From NCBI GenBank assembly GCA_036003045.1, contig DASYSS010000033.1:1-64000 (forward strand): a stretch of 64,000 bases of DNA, read 5' to 3'. Made by a program: the position numbers and the translations under genes. A model generated the notes under the pieces. That model was not told where the DNA came from. It saw only the letters and a list, made by a program, of their open reading frames with translations, and did not search any database. Below are positions 46,422 through 55,120 of this stretch, one piece after another (within the stretch, counting starts at the first letter, position 1; every line of letters begins with the position of its first letter). Origin of the DNA: Gemmatimonadaceae bacterium (GTDB lineage Bacteria; Gemmatimonadota; Gemmatimonadetes; Gemmatimonadales; Gemmatimonadaceae).

Positions 46422-46742
46422 ATGGGTGCAGCCGCGGCCGCGATCATTATCAAGCGTGAGAAGGATCTCGTCGAGCATTTTCGCAACGCCGGCGCGACGA
46501 GTCCGCCGCGGGCGCAATCTCCGGGCGCACTCGGGGTCGAGGACGACAACTTGATTTGGCGCATCCTCGTCGAGCGCGCGGTGATTCGAGAGGGGGCCGC
46601 CGGCGCGTACTACCTCGATGAACCGTCGTGGGAGGCGTTGGGGCGACGGCGACGACGGATGGCAATCATTATTGGTGTCTTCGTAATCGGCTTAGCCTTG
46701 TTCTTCTTCGGGGTCACCGTGGCTGTCGGCCGGGCCCACTGA
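46422..46742 (+). CDS. Conserved small C-terminally anchored membrane protein
   Basis: 106 residues. An N-terminal amphipathic segment (IIIKREKDLVEHFRNAGA), a soluble helical part with DNLIWRILVERAVIREGAAG and YYLDEPSWEALGRRRRR, then one C-terminal transmembrane helix (MAIIIGVFVIGLALFFFGVT). The REKDLVEHFR block has the feel of a small conserved family in Gemmatimonadota, but no function is known to me. It starts 4 bp after the preceding stop. Confidence 0.62.
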   Translation: MGAAAAAIIIKREKDLVEHFRNAGATSPPRAQSPGALGVEDDNLIWRILVERAVIREGAAGAYYLDEPSWEALGRRRRRMAIIIGVFVIGLALFFFGVTVAVGRAH

Positions 46743-46803
46743 CGATGACCGGCCCACGATCGACCGTCGCCTCGGGGATGGCCGTGAGCGCGGCGGAGGC
46801 CGA

Positions 46804-47319
46804 TTGAAAAGGGCGATCGCATTCGCCGTCCTGCTCCTGTGCGGCTACCTGGCGATCTACCGGGCGCGTCCCACGCACTCCGCGCCCGCAGTGTCACCGG
46901 CGGCGACACCGGCGCCAGTACCGACATCGCCCGCTTCGACGCCCTCGACGGACGGCCCTCCTGCCGCCGCCGCCTCGCTGATCGTCGATGCGCCGACCAT
47001 CTCGCGCGCGATCACGGAGCACGCACATGACGTCACCGTCAACGCGGCCGGCGTCGTAGCGCGGATCCTGCCCGACGACCGTGCGGGCGAGCGACACCAA
47101 CGCTTCATCGTGCGATTGCCGTCGGGCACCACGGTGCTCATCGCGCACAACATCGACATCGCGCCGAGGATCGAAGGGTTGAAAGCCGGCGCGCCGATCA
47201 TCTTCGAGGGCGAGTACGTCTGGAACGCTCAGGGCGGCGTCGTTCACTGGACGCATCATGACCCGTCGGGCCGGCACAAGACCGGGTTCGTGAAGTACGA
47301 CGGTCGCACTTACCAATAA
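46804..47319 (+). CDS. DUF3465 family protein with N-terminal membrane anchor
   Basis: 171 residues from TTG 46804. An N-terminal hydrophobic helix (AIAFAVLLLCGYLAIY) and a Pro/Ala/Ser/Thr-rich linker (PAVSPAATPAPVPTSPASTP) precede a DUF3465 OB-like domain with RHQRFIVRLPSGTTVLIAHN written as VRLPSGTTVLIAHNIDIAP, EGEYVWNAQGGVVHWTHHDP and GFVKYDGRTYQ. The family resembles small nuclease-associated or cold-regulated periplasmic proteins. Assignment is good; function is unknown. Confidence 0.82.
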   Translation: MKRAIAFAVLLLCGYLAIYRARPTHSAPAVSPAATPAPVPTSPASTPSTDGPPAAAASLIVDAPTISRAITEHAHDVTVNAAGVVARILPDDRAGERHQRFIVRLPSGTTVLIAHNIDIAPRIEGLKAGAPIIFEGEYVWNAQGGVVHWTHHDPSGRHKTGFVKYDGRTYQ

Positions 47320-47332
47320 TCGGAGCGCCGAC

Positions 47333-48088
47333 GTGCGCGTCGCGGCGCTGTACGACATCCACGGCAACGCGCCGGCGCTCGGCGCGGTGCTCGACGACGT
47401 TCGGCGCGCACGCGTCGACCGCATCGTCGTCGGCGGCGACGTGCTTCCGGGACCAATGCCACGCGAGTGCCTCGACGCGCTGGCGAGCGTCGACCTGCCG
47501 GCGGATTACATCATGGGCAACGGCGACCGGGAAGTCCTCGCGCATCTGCGCGGAACGGAAAGCCTGCTTCCCGATTCCTTCCGGCACCTCATCGCGTGGA
47601 CCGGTAAGCAACTGCGACCGGCCGACGTCGAGCACATCTCGTCCTGGCCGGCCACGACCCGTGTCGCCATCGACGGACTCGGCGACGTCCTCTTTTGCCA
47701 CGCGACCCCGCGCAACGACGTCGAGATCTTCACGCGCCTCACGCCGGACGACATCGTGCTTCCCATGATGGCGGGCGCGGGCACGCCGATCGTCGTGTGC
47801 GGACACACCCACATGCAGTTCGACCGCCGATTCGGTTCGACGCGCGTCGTGAACGCCGGAAGCGTCGGCATGCCGTTCGGCGAGCGCGGCGCGTACTGGC
47901 TCCTCCTCGGCCCAACTATCGAGCTGCGACGAACGACCTACGATTTCGACGCCGCGGCTCGCGTCATCGAAGCTTCGCGCTATCCGCAGGCGAAGGAATT
48001 CGCCGCGATGAACGTCTTTTGGCCGACGCCTGAATCGGAGATGCTCGAGCGCATGACCGCCGTCTCGGCCGCCGCACCGCGACCCTGA
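47333..48088 (+). CDS. Metallophosphoesterase (YfcE/ApaH-like)
   Basis: 251 residues from GTG 47333. Calcineurin-like metal-site residues are all present: D8 and H10 in YDIHGN, D36 in VGGDVLPGP, N63 in IMGNGDRE, H123 in FCHATPR, H158 and H160 in VCGHTHMQ. The fold acts on phosphoesters with two divalent metals, commonly Mn or Fe. Cytoplasmic. No strong context, but it lies 14 bp after DUF3465 and 14 bp before the carbonic anhydrase gene, so they may be co-transcribed. Confidence 0.92.
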   Translation: MRVAALYDIHGNAPALGAVLDDVRRARVDRIVVGGDVLPGPMPRECLDALASVDLPADYIMGNGDREVLAHLRGTESLLPDSFRHLIAWTGKQLRPADVEHISSWPATTRVAIDGLGDVLFCHATPRNDVEIFTRLTPDDIVLPMMAGAGTPIVVCGHTHMQFDRRFGSTRVVNAGSVGMPFGERGAYWLLLGPTIELRRTTYDFDAAARVIEASRYPQAKEFAAMNVFWPTPESEMLERMTAVSAAAPRP

Positions 48089-48102
48089 TACCTTTGGGTC
48101 CG

Positions 48103-48702
48103 ATGACGCCGCTCCTACAGCACCTCTTCGACAACAATCGCGCGTGGTCCGCCGAGGTGACGCGGCGAGATCCAGACTTCTTTGAGCGTTTGTCGAAGCA
48201 GCAAGCACCCGAGTACTTGTGGATCGGCTGCTCCGACAGCCGCGTCCCGGCGAACGAGATCGTCGGGCTCGCGCCAGGTGAGCTGTTCGTCCACCGCAAC
48301 GTGGCGAACGTGGTCGTCCACGCGGACCTCAACTGTCTCTCCGTCATCCAGTTCGCGGTAGACGTGCTCCAGGTAAAGCACATCATCGTTTGCGGCCACC
48401 ACGGCTGCGGCGGCGTCCGCGCCGCGCTGCGCAACGACCGCATCGGTCTGGCGGACAACTGGCTACGGCACGTGCAGGACGTTCGCAACAAGCACCGCGC
48501 GGAGCTGGACCCGATCATCGACGAGAAGACGCGCGAGGACCGCCTGTGCGAGTTGAACGTCGCCGAGCAGGTGATCAACGTATGCCAGACGACGGTCGTG
48601 CGCGACGCCTGGGCGCGCGGACAACCGCTCGCGATCCACGGCTGGGTCTATGACCTGCGCGACGGACTGCTGCAGGACCTGGGGCTCACGACCGAGACGT
48701 AG
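48103..48702 (+). CDS. can: Beta-class carbonic anhydrase
   Basis: 199 residues from ATG 48103 (a TTG 9 bp upstream is also possible). Zinc ligands of the beta class are present: C43 with D45 and R47 in GCSDSR, then H99 and C102 in CGHHGCGG. The block GELFVHRNVANVV and the C-terminal IHGWVYDLRDGLLQDL are characteristic. It interconverts CO2 and bicarbonate in the cytoplasm, supplying carboxylases. Length matches standard CynT/Can proteins. Confidence 0.95.
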   Translation: MTPLLQHLFDNNRAWSAEVTRRDPDFFERLSKQQAPEYLWIGCSDSRVPANEIVGLAPGELFVHRNVANVVVHADLNCLSVIQFAVDVLQVKHIIVCGHHGCGGVRAALRNDRIGLADNWLRHVQDVRNKHRAELDPIIDEKTREDRLCELNVAEQVINVCQTTVVRDAWARGQPLAIHGWVYDLRDGLLQDLGLTTET

Positions 48703-48878
48703 TTCGGAATCGGCTTCAACGGGATCGCTGCGCGGGACGACCACTCTCGGCGTCAGGGACAGGCGGCAGCGTCAGTCGAGCGCCGGCGCTAGGTCGCGTC
48801 TACAGCCTCCCGACGCGATTTTCGGCCGGGTCGCCCTGCTGCTCTTGCCGCGGCTCATCCCCGAATTCATCTTCCCAT

Positions 48879-48887
48879 TACCTGGTA
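48879..48887 (+). promoter_or_regulatory. Candidate PadR operator, TACC-N1-GGTA
   Basis: TACCTGGTA is a perfect dyad with a 1-bp spacer. It ends 2 bp before the GGGGAG Shine-Dalgarno (48890-48895) of the PadR gene at 48906. The half-site arms (TACC/GGTA) match the dyad in front of the related PadR gene at 8432-8797. Inference from position and shared arms. Confidence 0.45.
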
Positions 48888-48905
48888 CGGGGAGATGAAC
48901 CGAAC

Positions 48906-49238
48906 GTGGCAACGCGACCGCTGGACCTTCTTCAAGGCACGCTCGACGTGCTCGTGCTGCGCACGCTCATCGTCGGACCGATGCACGGGTACGCGGTGTC
49001 GCGCTCGATTCGGCAGCGCACGGACGGGGTCATCGACATCGAGGACGCGCCGTTGTACAAAGCGCTCCATCGTCTCGAGCACGCGGGGTTCGTCGCCGCC
49101 GAGTGGGGGCTCTCGGAGAACAACCGGAAGGCGCGCTACTACGAGCTGACGGCGGCGGGCCGGCGGCATCTGCGCGCCGAGGAAGCGGTGTGGCGGCGCT
49201 ACGCGGCGGCCGTGTTCAAGGTGCTGGAGCCGACGTGA
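48906..49238 (+). CDS. PadR-family transcriptional regulator
   Basis: 110 residues from GTG 48906 with GGGGAG upstream. Winged-helix motifs are LLQGTLDVLVLRTLIVGPMH, APLYKALHRLEHAGFV, and EWGLSENNRKARYYELT. Strong pattern similarity to the PadR at 8432-8797 makes them recent paralogues. Its TGA overlaps the GTG of the downstream permease (GTGA), the standard layout of this regulator with its target. Likely a repressor released by a ligand of the permease. Confidence 0.92.
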   Translation: MATRPLDLLQGTLDVLVLRTLIVGPMHGYAVSRSIRQRTDGVIDIEDAPLYKALHRLEHAGFVAAEWGLSENNRKARYYELTAAGRRHLRAEEAVWRRYAAAVFKVLEPT

Positions 49239-51907
49239 CGCAGGGGGGAGGAGGGCGCCGCCGGTTTTTCCGTCTGCCCTGGCGCACGAGACGGCAGATC
49301 CGCGCCGACCTCGAGACGGAACTCGCGTTTCATCTCGACATGCGGGTCGACGCGCTCGTCGCGGCCGGCCTGCCGTACGACGCCGCCCGCGCGCAAGCGA
49401 TGCGCGAGTTCGGCGACATCGACGACGCGCGCCGCTACATCGGCGCCGTAGACACCGACACCGAAGCCGCGCAGCGGCGGAGCGAGTACATGCGCGATCT
49501 CTGGCAGGACGTCACCTACGCCGCGCGAACGCTTCGCGCCGCACCCGCCTTTACCGCCGCCGCGATCATCACGTTGGCACTCGGCATCGGCGCGAACACG
49601 GCGATCTTTTCCGTCGTCGACCACGTGCTGCTGCAAGCGCCGCCGTTCCCGCAGGCGAACCGCCTCGTCCGGCTGAAGTTCACGCAACAGGGGCACGGCG
49701 ACGTGGCGACGCCGATGGACATCGTCGACTATCCCACGCAGGCCAAGAGCTTCGTCGGATTCTCGATCATCGACAGCTGGACCGCCAACGTCGTGCTCGA
49801 GCACGGCGACGCCGAGCGCGTGCAGGGCGTACGAGTCGGCGCCAACATGTTCGATCTGCTGCGCGTCAAGCCGCTCCTCGGCCGCTTTTTCCGCGACGGC
49901 GAGGACAAGAACGGCGCGCCGAACGTCGTGGTGTTGAGCGAACAGCTCTGGCGCCGCGATTTCGGCGGCGACGAGCGGCTGATCGGGAAGACGGTGCGCA
50001 TCAACTCGCGTCCGTTCACCGTGATCGGCGTCGCGCCCGCGGCGGAGCGGTATCCGTTCACCGTCGAAGTGTGGGCGCCGCGAGTGTTCACGGCGCAGGA
50101 GTTGAGCGACGACTCCCGCGGAGCGCGGTGGATGAGCGTCCTCGCGCGCGTGAAGGACGACGCGTCGATCGAAGCCGCGAACAACGAGGTGCGGCTGATC
50201 TCGCAGACGATGGAGCACCGGTTCCCCGAGATGTATCGCGAGCGTCGCGCACAAATCCTGAGCGTTCAAGCGTACACCGTCGGCGATCTCGAGAAGCCGC
50301 TGTACATCATTCTGGGCGCGGTCGTGCTGGTCCTGCTCATCGCGTGCGCCAACGTCGCGAACCTACTGTTGGTCCGCGCATCCGCTCGCGAGACCGAGAT
50401 GGCCATCCGCAGCGCGCTCGGCGCGGGACGCGGACGGCTCGTCCGCCAACTCATGACCGAGAGCGTCATGCTGTCGCTCCTCGGCGCGGCGATCGGGATC
50501 GGGTTGGCGAAAATCGGAATGACGGTGCTGCTCGGACACGTTCCGCCCGGCCTCGTGCTCGTGCAGAAGGCGTCGATCGATGGACGGACGCTCGCCGTGA
50601 CCACGCTCCTTGCCGTCGGGGCCGGACTGGTTTTCGGATCGTTGCCGGCGATGCAGGTCGCCGGACGCGGTGTCGCCGACGCCCTGCGCAGCGGCGGGCG
50701 CGGTGCGCAAGGCCGCGCGATCACGAGCCGGGCGAAGCGGGTCATCGTCATCGGCGAGCTGGCGCTCGCGGTCACGCTGCTGAGCGGCGCGGGTCTGCTG
50801 CTGCGGAGCTTCAACCGGCTCATGGCCGTCGACCCGGGATTCCGCACGGAGAACGTGCTCTCGATGAAGATGACGCTGCCCGTCGCAAAGTACGATTCGA
50901 CGGGCGACCGGATCTTCGTCCGACAGCTGCTCGAGCGCGCCGCCGCCGTGCCCGGAGTGGGAAGCGCCGCGATGACGAACTTCGTCCCGCTCGACGGCGG
51001 CGGCTTCGGGTTCACGTTCACAATTCGCGGACGTTCGTACGCGCGGCCGAGCGACCAGCCCGACGCCGAAGTGCGGCAGGTCACGCCGGCGTTCTTCACG
51101 ACGCTCGGCGTTCCGGTCGTGCAGGGCCGCGCGATTCAAGACGGCGACGCGCCCGGTGCACCGTCGGTGTACCTCGTCAACAAGGCGTTCGTGAAGCGAT
51201 TCTTCCCGAACGACAATCCGATCGGCCAGTTCATCAAACTCGGATGGGGCCAAGGGGACGACGAGCCGTACTGCGAGATCGTGGGCATCGTTGGCGACGT
51301 GCACGGGGAGGGGCTCGAGAGCGCGCCCTTGCCGACCGTGTATGCGTCGCTGGCCCAACACCCGTTCTCCTCGCTCGCGCTCGTCGTGCGCACGAGCGCG
51401 TCGGCCGCGTCGCTCGCCACGCCGTTGCGCGCGATCGTGCACGACCTCGATCGCGAGGTGCCGGTGTTCTCGGTGCAGACGATGGCCGAGCGGGTCGCGT
51501 CGGCGGTCGGACGCCCGCGCTTCTTCACCACGCTCGTCGCGTTGTTCGCCCTCGTGGCGTTGGCGCTGGCGGCCGTCGGGCTGTACGGCGTGATCGCGTA
51601 CGCCGTCAGCCAGCGCACGCACGAGTTGGGGATCCGCGTCGCGCTCGGCGCGACGACGCAGCGCATCTCGGCGATGGTGATCCGCGAAGGGCTCGCGCTC
51701 ACGGCGGCCGGCGCGATGCTCGGCGTCATCGCGGCCCTCGCCGCGGGGAGCGTCGTCGCGTCGCTCTTGTTCGGCGTGACGGCACGTGACCCGGTCACGC
51801 TCGCCGGAGTCGTCGTCGTGCTGGCGGCGGTCGCGATGCTCGCGAGTTGGCTGCCGGCTCGCCGTGCGGCGCGCGTCGACCCGTTGGTGGCGATGCGCGG
51901 AGAATAG
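49235..51907 (+). CDS. ADOP-type ABC transporter permease (prefix-domain-1 type)
   Basis: 890 residues from GTG 49235. The cytoplasmic prefix (DLETELAFHLDMRVDALVAA, then QAMREFGDIDDARRYI) marks prefix domain 1, unlike the permease at 22434. Then helix 1 (TLALGIGANTAIFSVVDHVL), a MacB periplasmic domain, FtsX block LLVRASARETEMAIRSALGA, second periplasmic domain, and final FtsX segments ending ARRAARVDPLVAMRGE. No adjacent ATPase. The open frame before the GTG is a shadow of the PadR gene. It forms a coupled two-gene operon with that regulator. Confidence 0.93.
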   Translation: MTQGGGGRRRFFRLPWRTRRQIRADLETELAFHLDMRVDALVAAGLPYDAARAQAMREFGDIDDARRYIGAVDTDTEAAQRRSEYMRDLWQDVTYAARTLRAAPAFTAAAIITLALGIGANTAIFSVVDHVLLQAPPFPQANRLVRLKFTQQGHGDVATPMDIVDYPTQAKSFVGFSIIDSWTANVVLEHGDAERVQGVRVGANMFDLLRVKPLLGRFFRDGEDKNGAPNVVVLSEQLWRRDFGGDERLIGKTVRINSRPFTVIGVAPAAERYPFTVEVWAPRVFTAQELSDDSRGARWMSVLARVKDDASIEAANNEVRLISQTMEHRFPEMYRERRAQILSVQAYTVGDLEKPLYIILGAVVLVLLIACANVANLLLVRASARETEMAIRSALGAGRGRLVRQLMTESVMLSLLGAAIGIGLAKIGMTVLLGHVPPGLVLVQKASIDGRTLAVTTLLAVGAGLVFGSLPAMQVAGRGVADALRSGGRGAQGRAITSRAKRVIVIGELALAVTLLSGAGLLLRSFNRLMAVDPGFRTENVLSMKMTLPVAKYDSTGDRIFVRQLLERAAAVPGVGSAAMTNFVPLDGGGFGFTFTIRGRSYARPSDQPDAEVRQVTPAFFTTLGVPVVQGRAIQDGDAPGAPSVYLVNKAFVKRFFPNDNPIGQFIKLGWGQGDDEPYCEIVGIVGDVHGEGLESAPLPTVYASLAQHPFSSLALVVRTSASAASLATPLRAIVHDLDREVPVFSVQTMAERVASAVGRPRFFTTLVALFALVALALAAVGLYGVIAYAVSQRTHELGIRVALGATTQRISAMVIREGLALTAAGAMLGVIAALAAGSVVASLLFGVTARDPVTLAGVVVVLAAVAMLASWLPARRAARVDPLVAMRGE

Positions 51908-51975
51908 GCGGCGGATTGCCCCCGGCTGATTTGCGCGCCGCCCGGCAGCGACCCTAATTAAGACGAACACCTGGG

Positions 51976-52017
51976 GAGAAATCCGATCGGACCTCCGAGT
52001 CCGAGGTCAGATTTCTC
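51976..52017. terminator. Long imperfect hairpin after the permease gene
   Basis: Outer arms GAGAAATC (51976-51983) and GATTTCTC (52010-52017) plus inner arms GACCTC (51990-51995) and GAGGTC (52003-52008) around a 7-nt loop. It lies 68 bp after the permease stop. There is no T-run on the plus strand, so termination is uncertain; a structured leader for the next gene is an alternative. Confidence 0.45.
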
Positions 52018-52060
52018 GCGGTTCCGGCGTCGTCCGTCAAACGGGTCACCGGGAGGACCG

Positions 52061-52363
52061 ATGAAGATTCTTCAGGTCGTGCCGCGGGCTGACAGTGAGG
52101 CGAGTCTCAAGTCGCTGCTCAAGGCGAAGCTCCGCGAGCTGCGCGCGCGTCCGACGGCGTTTCGCCGCAAGGCCGAGGGAAAGCTGGCGCACGTCAAATA
52201 CCCAGGTTGGATTCGGTGGGATGAGACGATGGGCGGCATTCTCGTCGCCGAGATTCACACGAGGGACGAATCGTCGGAGTGGCTACTGCTGCGCGCGTTC
52301 GTCGGATATCTCGAGCGGCATTTGCGTGAGAACATCGACAACATCACGATTACGTACCGGTAA
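52061..52363 (+). CDS. Small basic protein of unknown function
   Basis: 100 residues, GGAGG about 4-8 bp before ATG 52061. Predicted mixed helix/strand: basic helix SLKSLLKAKLRELRARPTAF, then VKYPGWIRWDETMGGILVAE, EIHTRDESSEWLLLRAFVGY and a closing ENIDNITITYR strand. No family recognised. It is an independent gene between two intergenic structures (a hairpin upstream and an ACCGGT-type repeat downstream). Confidence 0.65.
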   Translation: MKILQVVPRADSEASLKSLLKAKLRELRARPTAFRRKAEGKLAHVKYPGWIRWDETMGGILVAEIHTRDESSEWLLLRAFVGYLERHLRENIDNITITYR

Positions 52364-52388
52364 CTCCGGTCACCGGCCACCGGTCACC
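52364..52388. repeat. Short ACCGG-type tandem repeat
   Basis: Immediately after a stop codon the sequence runs as CCGGTCACC, GGCCACC, GGTCACCG. It resembles the ACCGGT strings after genes at 2855-2890 and 62146-62173. Confidence 0.5.
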
Positions 52389-52426
52389 GTGACGATCGGC
52401 TAGCCTTCTTCCAATCGAGCCAACCA

Positions 52427-52846
52427 ATGACCCGACGCACTCTCGTCACTGCCTCCACGATCGTCGCCGCGTTCGCGCTCGGCTTGACGGTCGACCACCT
52501 CGCGTTCGCCGCGCAGCAGCAGCCGACGATCAAGCGAACGATCCTCCAGCGGCAGGACGATCCCGCCTCGTCGAAGTACGAAGCCGTGATGGGAATCTCG
52601 GAGATTCCGCCGGGCGGAACGTCCGGAAAGCACCGGCATCCGGGCATCGAGCTCTCCTACGTTCTCGACGGCTCGGTGGAGCTCACGCACGCAGGAAAAC
52701 CGCCCGTGACCATCAAGGCGGGCGAGGCGACGATGAACACGCTCGGCGGAATTCACACGGCGACGAATCGCGGTACGACGCCGGTGAAGATCCTCACCGT
52801 CTACATCGTCGAGAAGGGCAAGCCGCTCGCCGAACAGGTGCCGTAG
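52427..52846 (+). CDS. Exported cupin-domain protein
   Basis: 139 residues with a signal peptide (LVTASTIVAAFALGLTVDHL then AFAAQ). The cupin has GISEIPPGGTSGKHRHPGIE with two His and a Glu, GSVELTHAGKPPVTIKAGEA, and the second motif NTLGGIHTATNRGTTP with one His. This is a periplasmic one-domain cupin of unknown substrate. It converges on the DinB gene, 9 bp between the stops. Confidence 0.85.
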   Translation: MTRRTLVTASTIVAAFALGLTVDHLAFAAQQQPTIKRTILQRQDDPASSKYEAVMGISEIPPGGTSGKHRHPGIELSYVLDGSVELTHAGKPPVTIKAGEATMNTLGGIHTATNRGTTPVKILTVYIVEKGKPLAEQVP

Positions 52847-52855
52847 CGCGGCCGG

Positions 52856-53380
52856 TCAGGCGATCGCCGCGTCTTCCGTGATCTGCGCCGCGTGTCGCGC
52901 GGCGTGCGCGCCCGCGAACGCGATCCATCCGTAACCGGTCAGCGGACCGAGGGCCGGATGGGGCGCCGAGACCTCGTTCAACGCGAGGCCGTCCGCGGCG
53001 CGGATCACGTTCTTCAACTCGCCGCGCGTCGCCTCGAAGTCGGACCAGACGCGAGTTGCGTCGGTGTCGCGCGGTTCGCCGAGCTCCGACGTCTTGAATC
53101 GGTTGTTCCGGATCTCGATGCGATTCGGGTCGAGCAGCGTGAAGACCGACGACGTGTCCGTTTCCGGCGGAAGCGCGCGCGCCTGCTCGGCGAGCTGTTG
53201 CAGCCGTTTGACCAGTCGCTGCTCCACGATCACTACGTGATGCACCACCTCGGCGGGTGACCAGCGATCCGGGGTCGGCCGAACCGTCCGCTGGTCGGCG
53301 GGAATGGCCGAATAAGCGGCTTGCAGAACCGCGGCCTGGCGATCGATGTAGTCGAGTAATTCGGAGAGTCGTGGGTGCAT
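52856..53380 (-). CDS. DinB-family protein
   Basis: 174 residues, four-helix bundle of the DinB/YfiT type. Recognisable blocks are HPRLSELLDYIDRQAAVLQA, TPDRWSPAEVVHHVVIVEQR (first metal His) and a C-terminal IAFAGAHAARHAAQITE with two His, giving the usual three-His metal site. Many relatives use a thiol such as bacillithiol or mycothiol; which one is unclear. The frame is open upstream into the cytochrome gene, but ATG 53380 begins the family match. A perfect hairpin lies upstream. Confidence 0.85.
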   Translation of the reverse strand: MHPRLSELLDYIDRQAAVLQAAYSAIPADQRTVRPTPDRWSPAEVVHHVVIVEQRLVKRLQQLAEQARALPPETDTSSVFTLLDPNRIEIRNNRFKTSELGEPRDTDATRVWSDFEATRGELKNVIRAADGLALNEVSAPHPALGPLTGYGWIAFAGAHAARHAAQITEDAAIA

Positions 53381-53426
53381 TCGAGAAAGAAAGCAGCCCT
53401 CCGAATCGAGTGAAAGACTCGGCGGG

Positions 53427-53455
53427 GTGGGCGACAGGCTGTACCTGTCGCCCAC
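53427..53455. terminator. Perfect 12-bp hairpin between the cytochrome and DinB genes
   Basis: GTGGGCGACAGG (53427-53438) and CCTGTCGCCCAC (53444-53455) with a 5-nt loop. It lies 17 bp beyond the stop of the minus-strand cytochrome gene and 47 bp upstream of the DinB start, so it is well placed to end the upstream operon. No clear T-run is present; a REP-like element is possible. Confidence 0.55.
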
Positions 53456-53472
53456 CTGCATGACACGACCGC

Positions 53473-54681
53473 TCAGAGCGTTTTGAGATACTCGATGAGG
53501 TCGGCCCGTTGTCGCGCCGTGAGCGCGATCCCCTGCAGCTTCACATAGTGATCGACGACGGCGCCGAGATCGGCTGCGCTTCCGTCGTGGAAATACGGTC
53601 CCGTGAGCTGCGGCGGATGCCAGAGCGCGCGGAGCGGCGTGGTTCGATACAGCTTCGTCGCGCTGCGCAGCGCGTACGCCGGATCCTGCCCGTCTTCGGC
53701 CGGTGTGTGCAACACGCCTTGGTTCACATCGGTGAGCGCCGAGCCGACGTGGCAGCTCTGACATCTGGCGACGCCGTTGAAGACCATTCGCCCGCGCTTT
53801 GCAGCGTCGTCGTCGAACGTCCCGGGAATGGCGCTCGGGGTTTCGAGACTGAACTGATAGGTGCGGAGCGCCGCGAGCTTCGACGATACGAGGTCGGGCG
53901 GGTTGTTGACGTCCACGCCGATGCGCGCGTCGACGAAATGCCCGTGTCCGTGCATCTGCGTGATCGCGACATAGGCGTTCCAGTACGAGATAGTGTCGTC
54001 GCCGGTGAAGATCTCGCGTTTCACGTGGCGAAGACCGAAGGCCGGCGGTATGAAGACCGGCATGTTGATCCCGTCGAGGTTGAAGCGTGGATCGTACCGT
54101 CCCGGTCCCCACGACAAGTACGCGTCTCGCTTCGCGCCGGTGATCACCGGCGACAGCGCGATGATCTTGCCGACGTTGAGATCGCGATTGGGCCATCCGT
54201 CGAGACGATGACCGATGCCCGCGGCGAACGAGTTGTCGACGGTCGAATGGCAGAACGCGCACGTAATGCCGACGCTCGTGAGTGTATTGTGCGAATCGAC
54301 CTTTCCAATGACGCCGAGTACCGCGCCGAGCTTGAGCAGCACGACGGTGGTGGCCGGGTCGTCGAGGTCGATGGTTTTCCCGGCGATCGCGGCCTTGACG
54401 TCGGGCGGCAGGGCGTCGACGTCCACCTTGAGACCGACGCCGAGCGCCGTGTTCGGACTAACCGACGTGCGAATCACCTCGTGCAGTCCGAGCGTATCCG
54501 TCCAAAACGTTTCGTCGCCGTAGGTCTCGTTGCGGAAGATCGCCTGGCCAGCCGCGATCGCGGCCGGATCCAGCGGGCCCGCGCTCTCCAACGGCACGGC
54601 CGGCGCGTTCGACGCCGTCGTGCGATCGCCGGTACACGCCGCCAGCACAACGGCGCCGGCGACAAGGAATCCGATTTTCAT
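53473..54681 (-). CDS. Di-haem c-type cytochrome lipoprotein (cytochrome c peroxidase-like)
   Basis: 402 residues from ATG 54681. Lipobox LAAC (C16) anchors it to a membrane. Two haem sites are present: CAFCH (C141, C144, H145) and CQSCH (C307, C310, H311). Between them FRHL-like segments (FGLRHVKREIFTGDDTISYW, then MHGHGHFVDARI) provide possible axial ligands. The C-terminal haem domain ends TTPLRALWHPPQLTGPYFHD and ADLIEYLKTL, typical of the MauG/CcpA superfamily. It is the last gene of a three-gene minus-strand operon. Likely a periplasmic peroxidase or electron-transfer protein. Confidence 0.88.
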   Translation of the reverse strand: MKIGFLVAGAVVLAACTGDRTTASNAPAVPLESAGPLDPAAIAAGQAIFRNETYGDETFWTDTLGLHEVIRTSVSPNTALGVGLKVDVDALPPDVKAAIAGKTIDLDDPATTVVLLKLGAVLGVIGKVDSHNTLTSVGITCAFCHSTVDNSFAAGIGHRLDGWPNRDLNVGKIIALSPVITGAKRDAYLSWGPGRYDPRFNLDGINMPVFIPPAFGLRHVKREIFTGDDTISYWNAYVAITQMHGHGHFVDARIGVDVNNPPDLVSSKLAALRTYQFSLETPSAIPGTFDDDAAKRGRMVFNGVARCQSCHVGSALTDVNQGVLHTPAEDGQDPAYALRSATKLYRTTPLRALWHPPQLTGPYFHDGSAADLGAVVDHYVKLQGIALTARQRADLIEYLKTL

Positions 54682-54682
54682 T

Positions 54683-55120
54683 TCACGTCCCCCCTCCACG
54701 CGCCGTCGCGCGAGATCTCGGAAATGCCAGCGCGGCGATCGTCAGCCCGCCGGCGAGAACGACGAACAAGCCCGGTCCCGGCCGCGCGACGATCATCGGA
54801 TGATCCTCGAGGCGCCGCGTGGTCTCGCGCAGGCCGAGGAGAATCCACGCCGCGAACAACGAGAGCGACACGCCGATGCACGCGACCAGCGGCCGGATGA
54901 ACCACTCGTTTCGCGCGAGCATCGCGAGACCCCCCAGCGCCGCGAGCACGCCCCCGGCGAACACGAGTCGGCCGTACAACCCATGGATGCCTGGGAATCG
55001 CTGCAGCCCGGCGAAGAGCGACATCCATGGCAACAGCGAACCAAGGGAAACGAGCATGCCGCCCACGAGCGCGACCAGCGCCGCACGCCGGTCGCGCGAT
55101 GACGTTGGCTGGTTGTTCAT
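54683..55120 (-). CDS. Four-helix integral membrane protein
   Basis: 145 residues with four hydrophobic helices (VALVGGMLVSLGSLLPWMSL, LVFAGGVLAALGGLAML, PLVACIGVSLSLFAAWILLG, FVVLAGGLTIAALAF). Family not recognised. It sits between the lipoprotein and cytochrome genes: its ATG overlaps the upstream stop (ATGA), and its stop is 1 nt from the cytochrome start. The coupling suggests it belongs to the same membrane complex or process. Confidence 0.75.
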   Translation of the reverse strand: MNNQPTSSRDRRAALVALVGGMLVSLGSLLPWMSLFAGLQRFPGIHGLYGRLVFAGGVLAALGGLAMLARNEWFIRPLVACIGVSLSLFAAWILLGLRETTRRLEDHPMIVARPGPGLFVVLAGGLTIAALAFPRSRATARGGGT

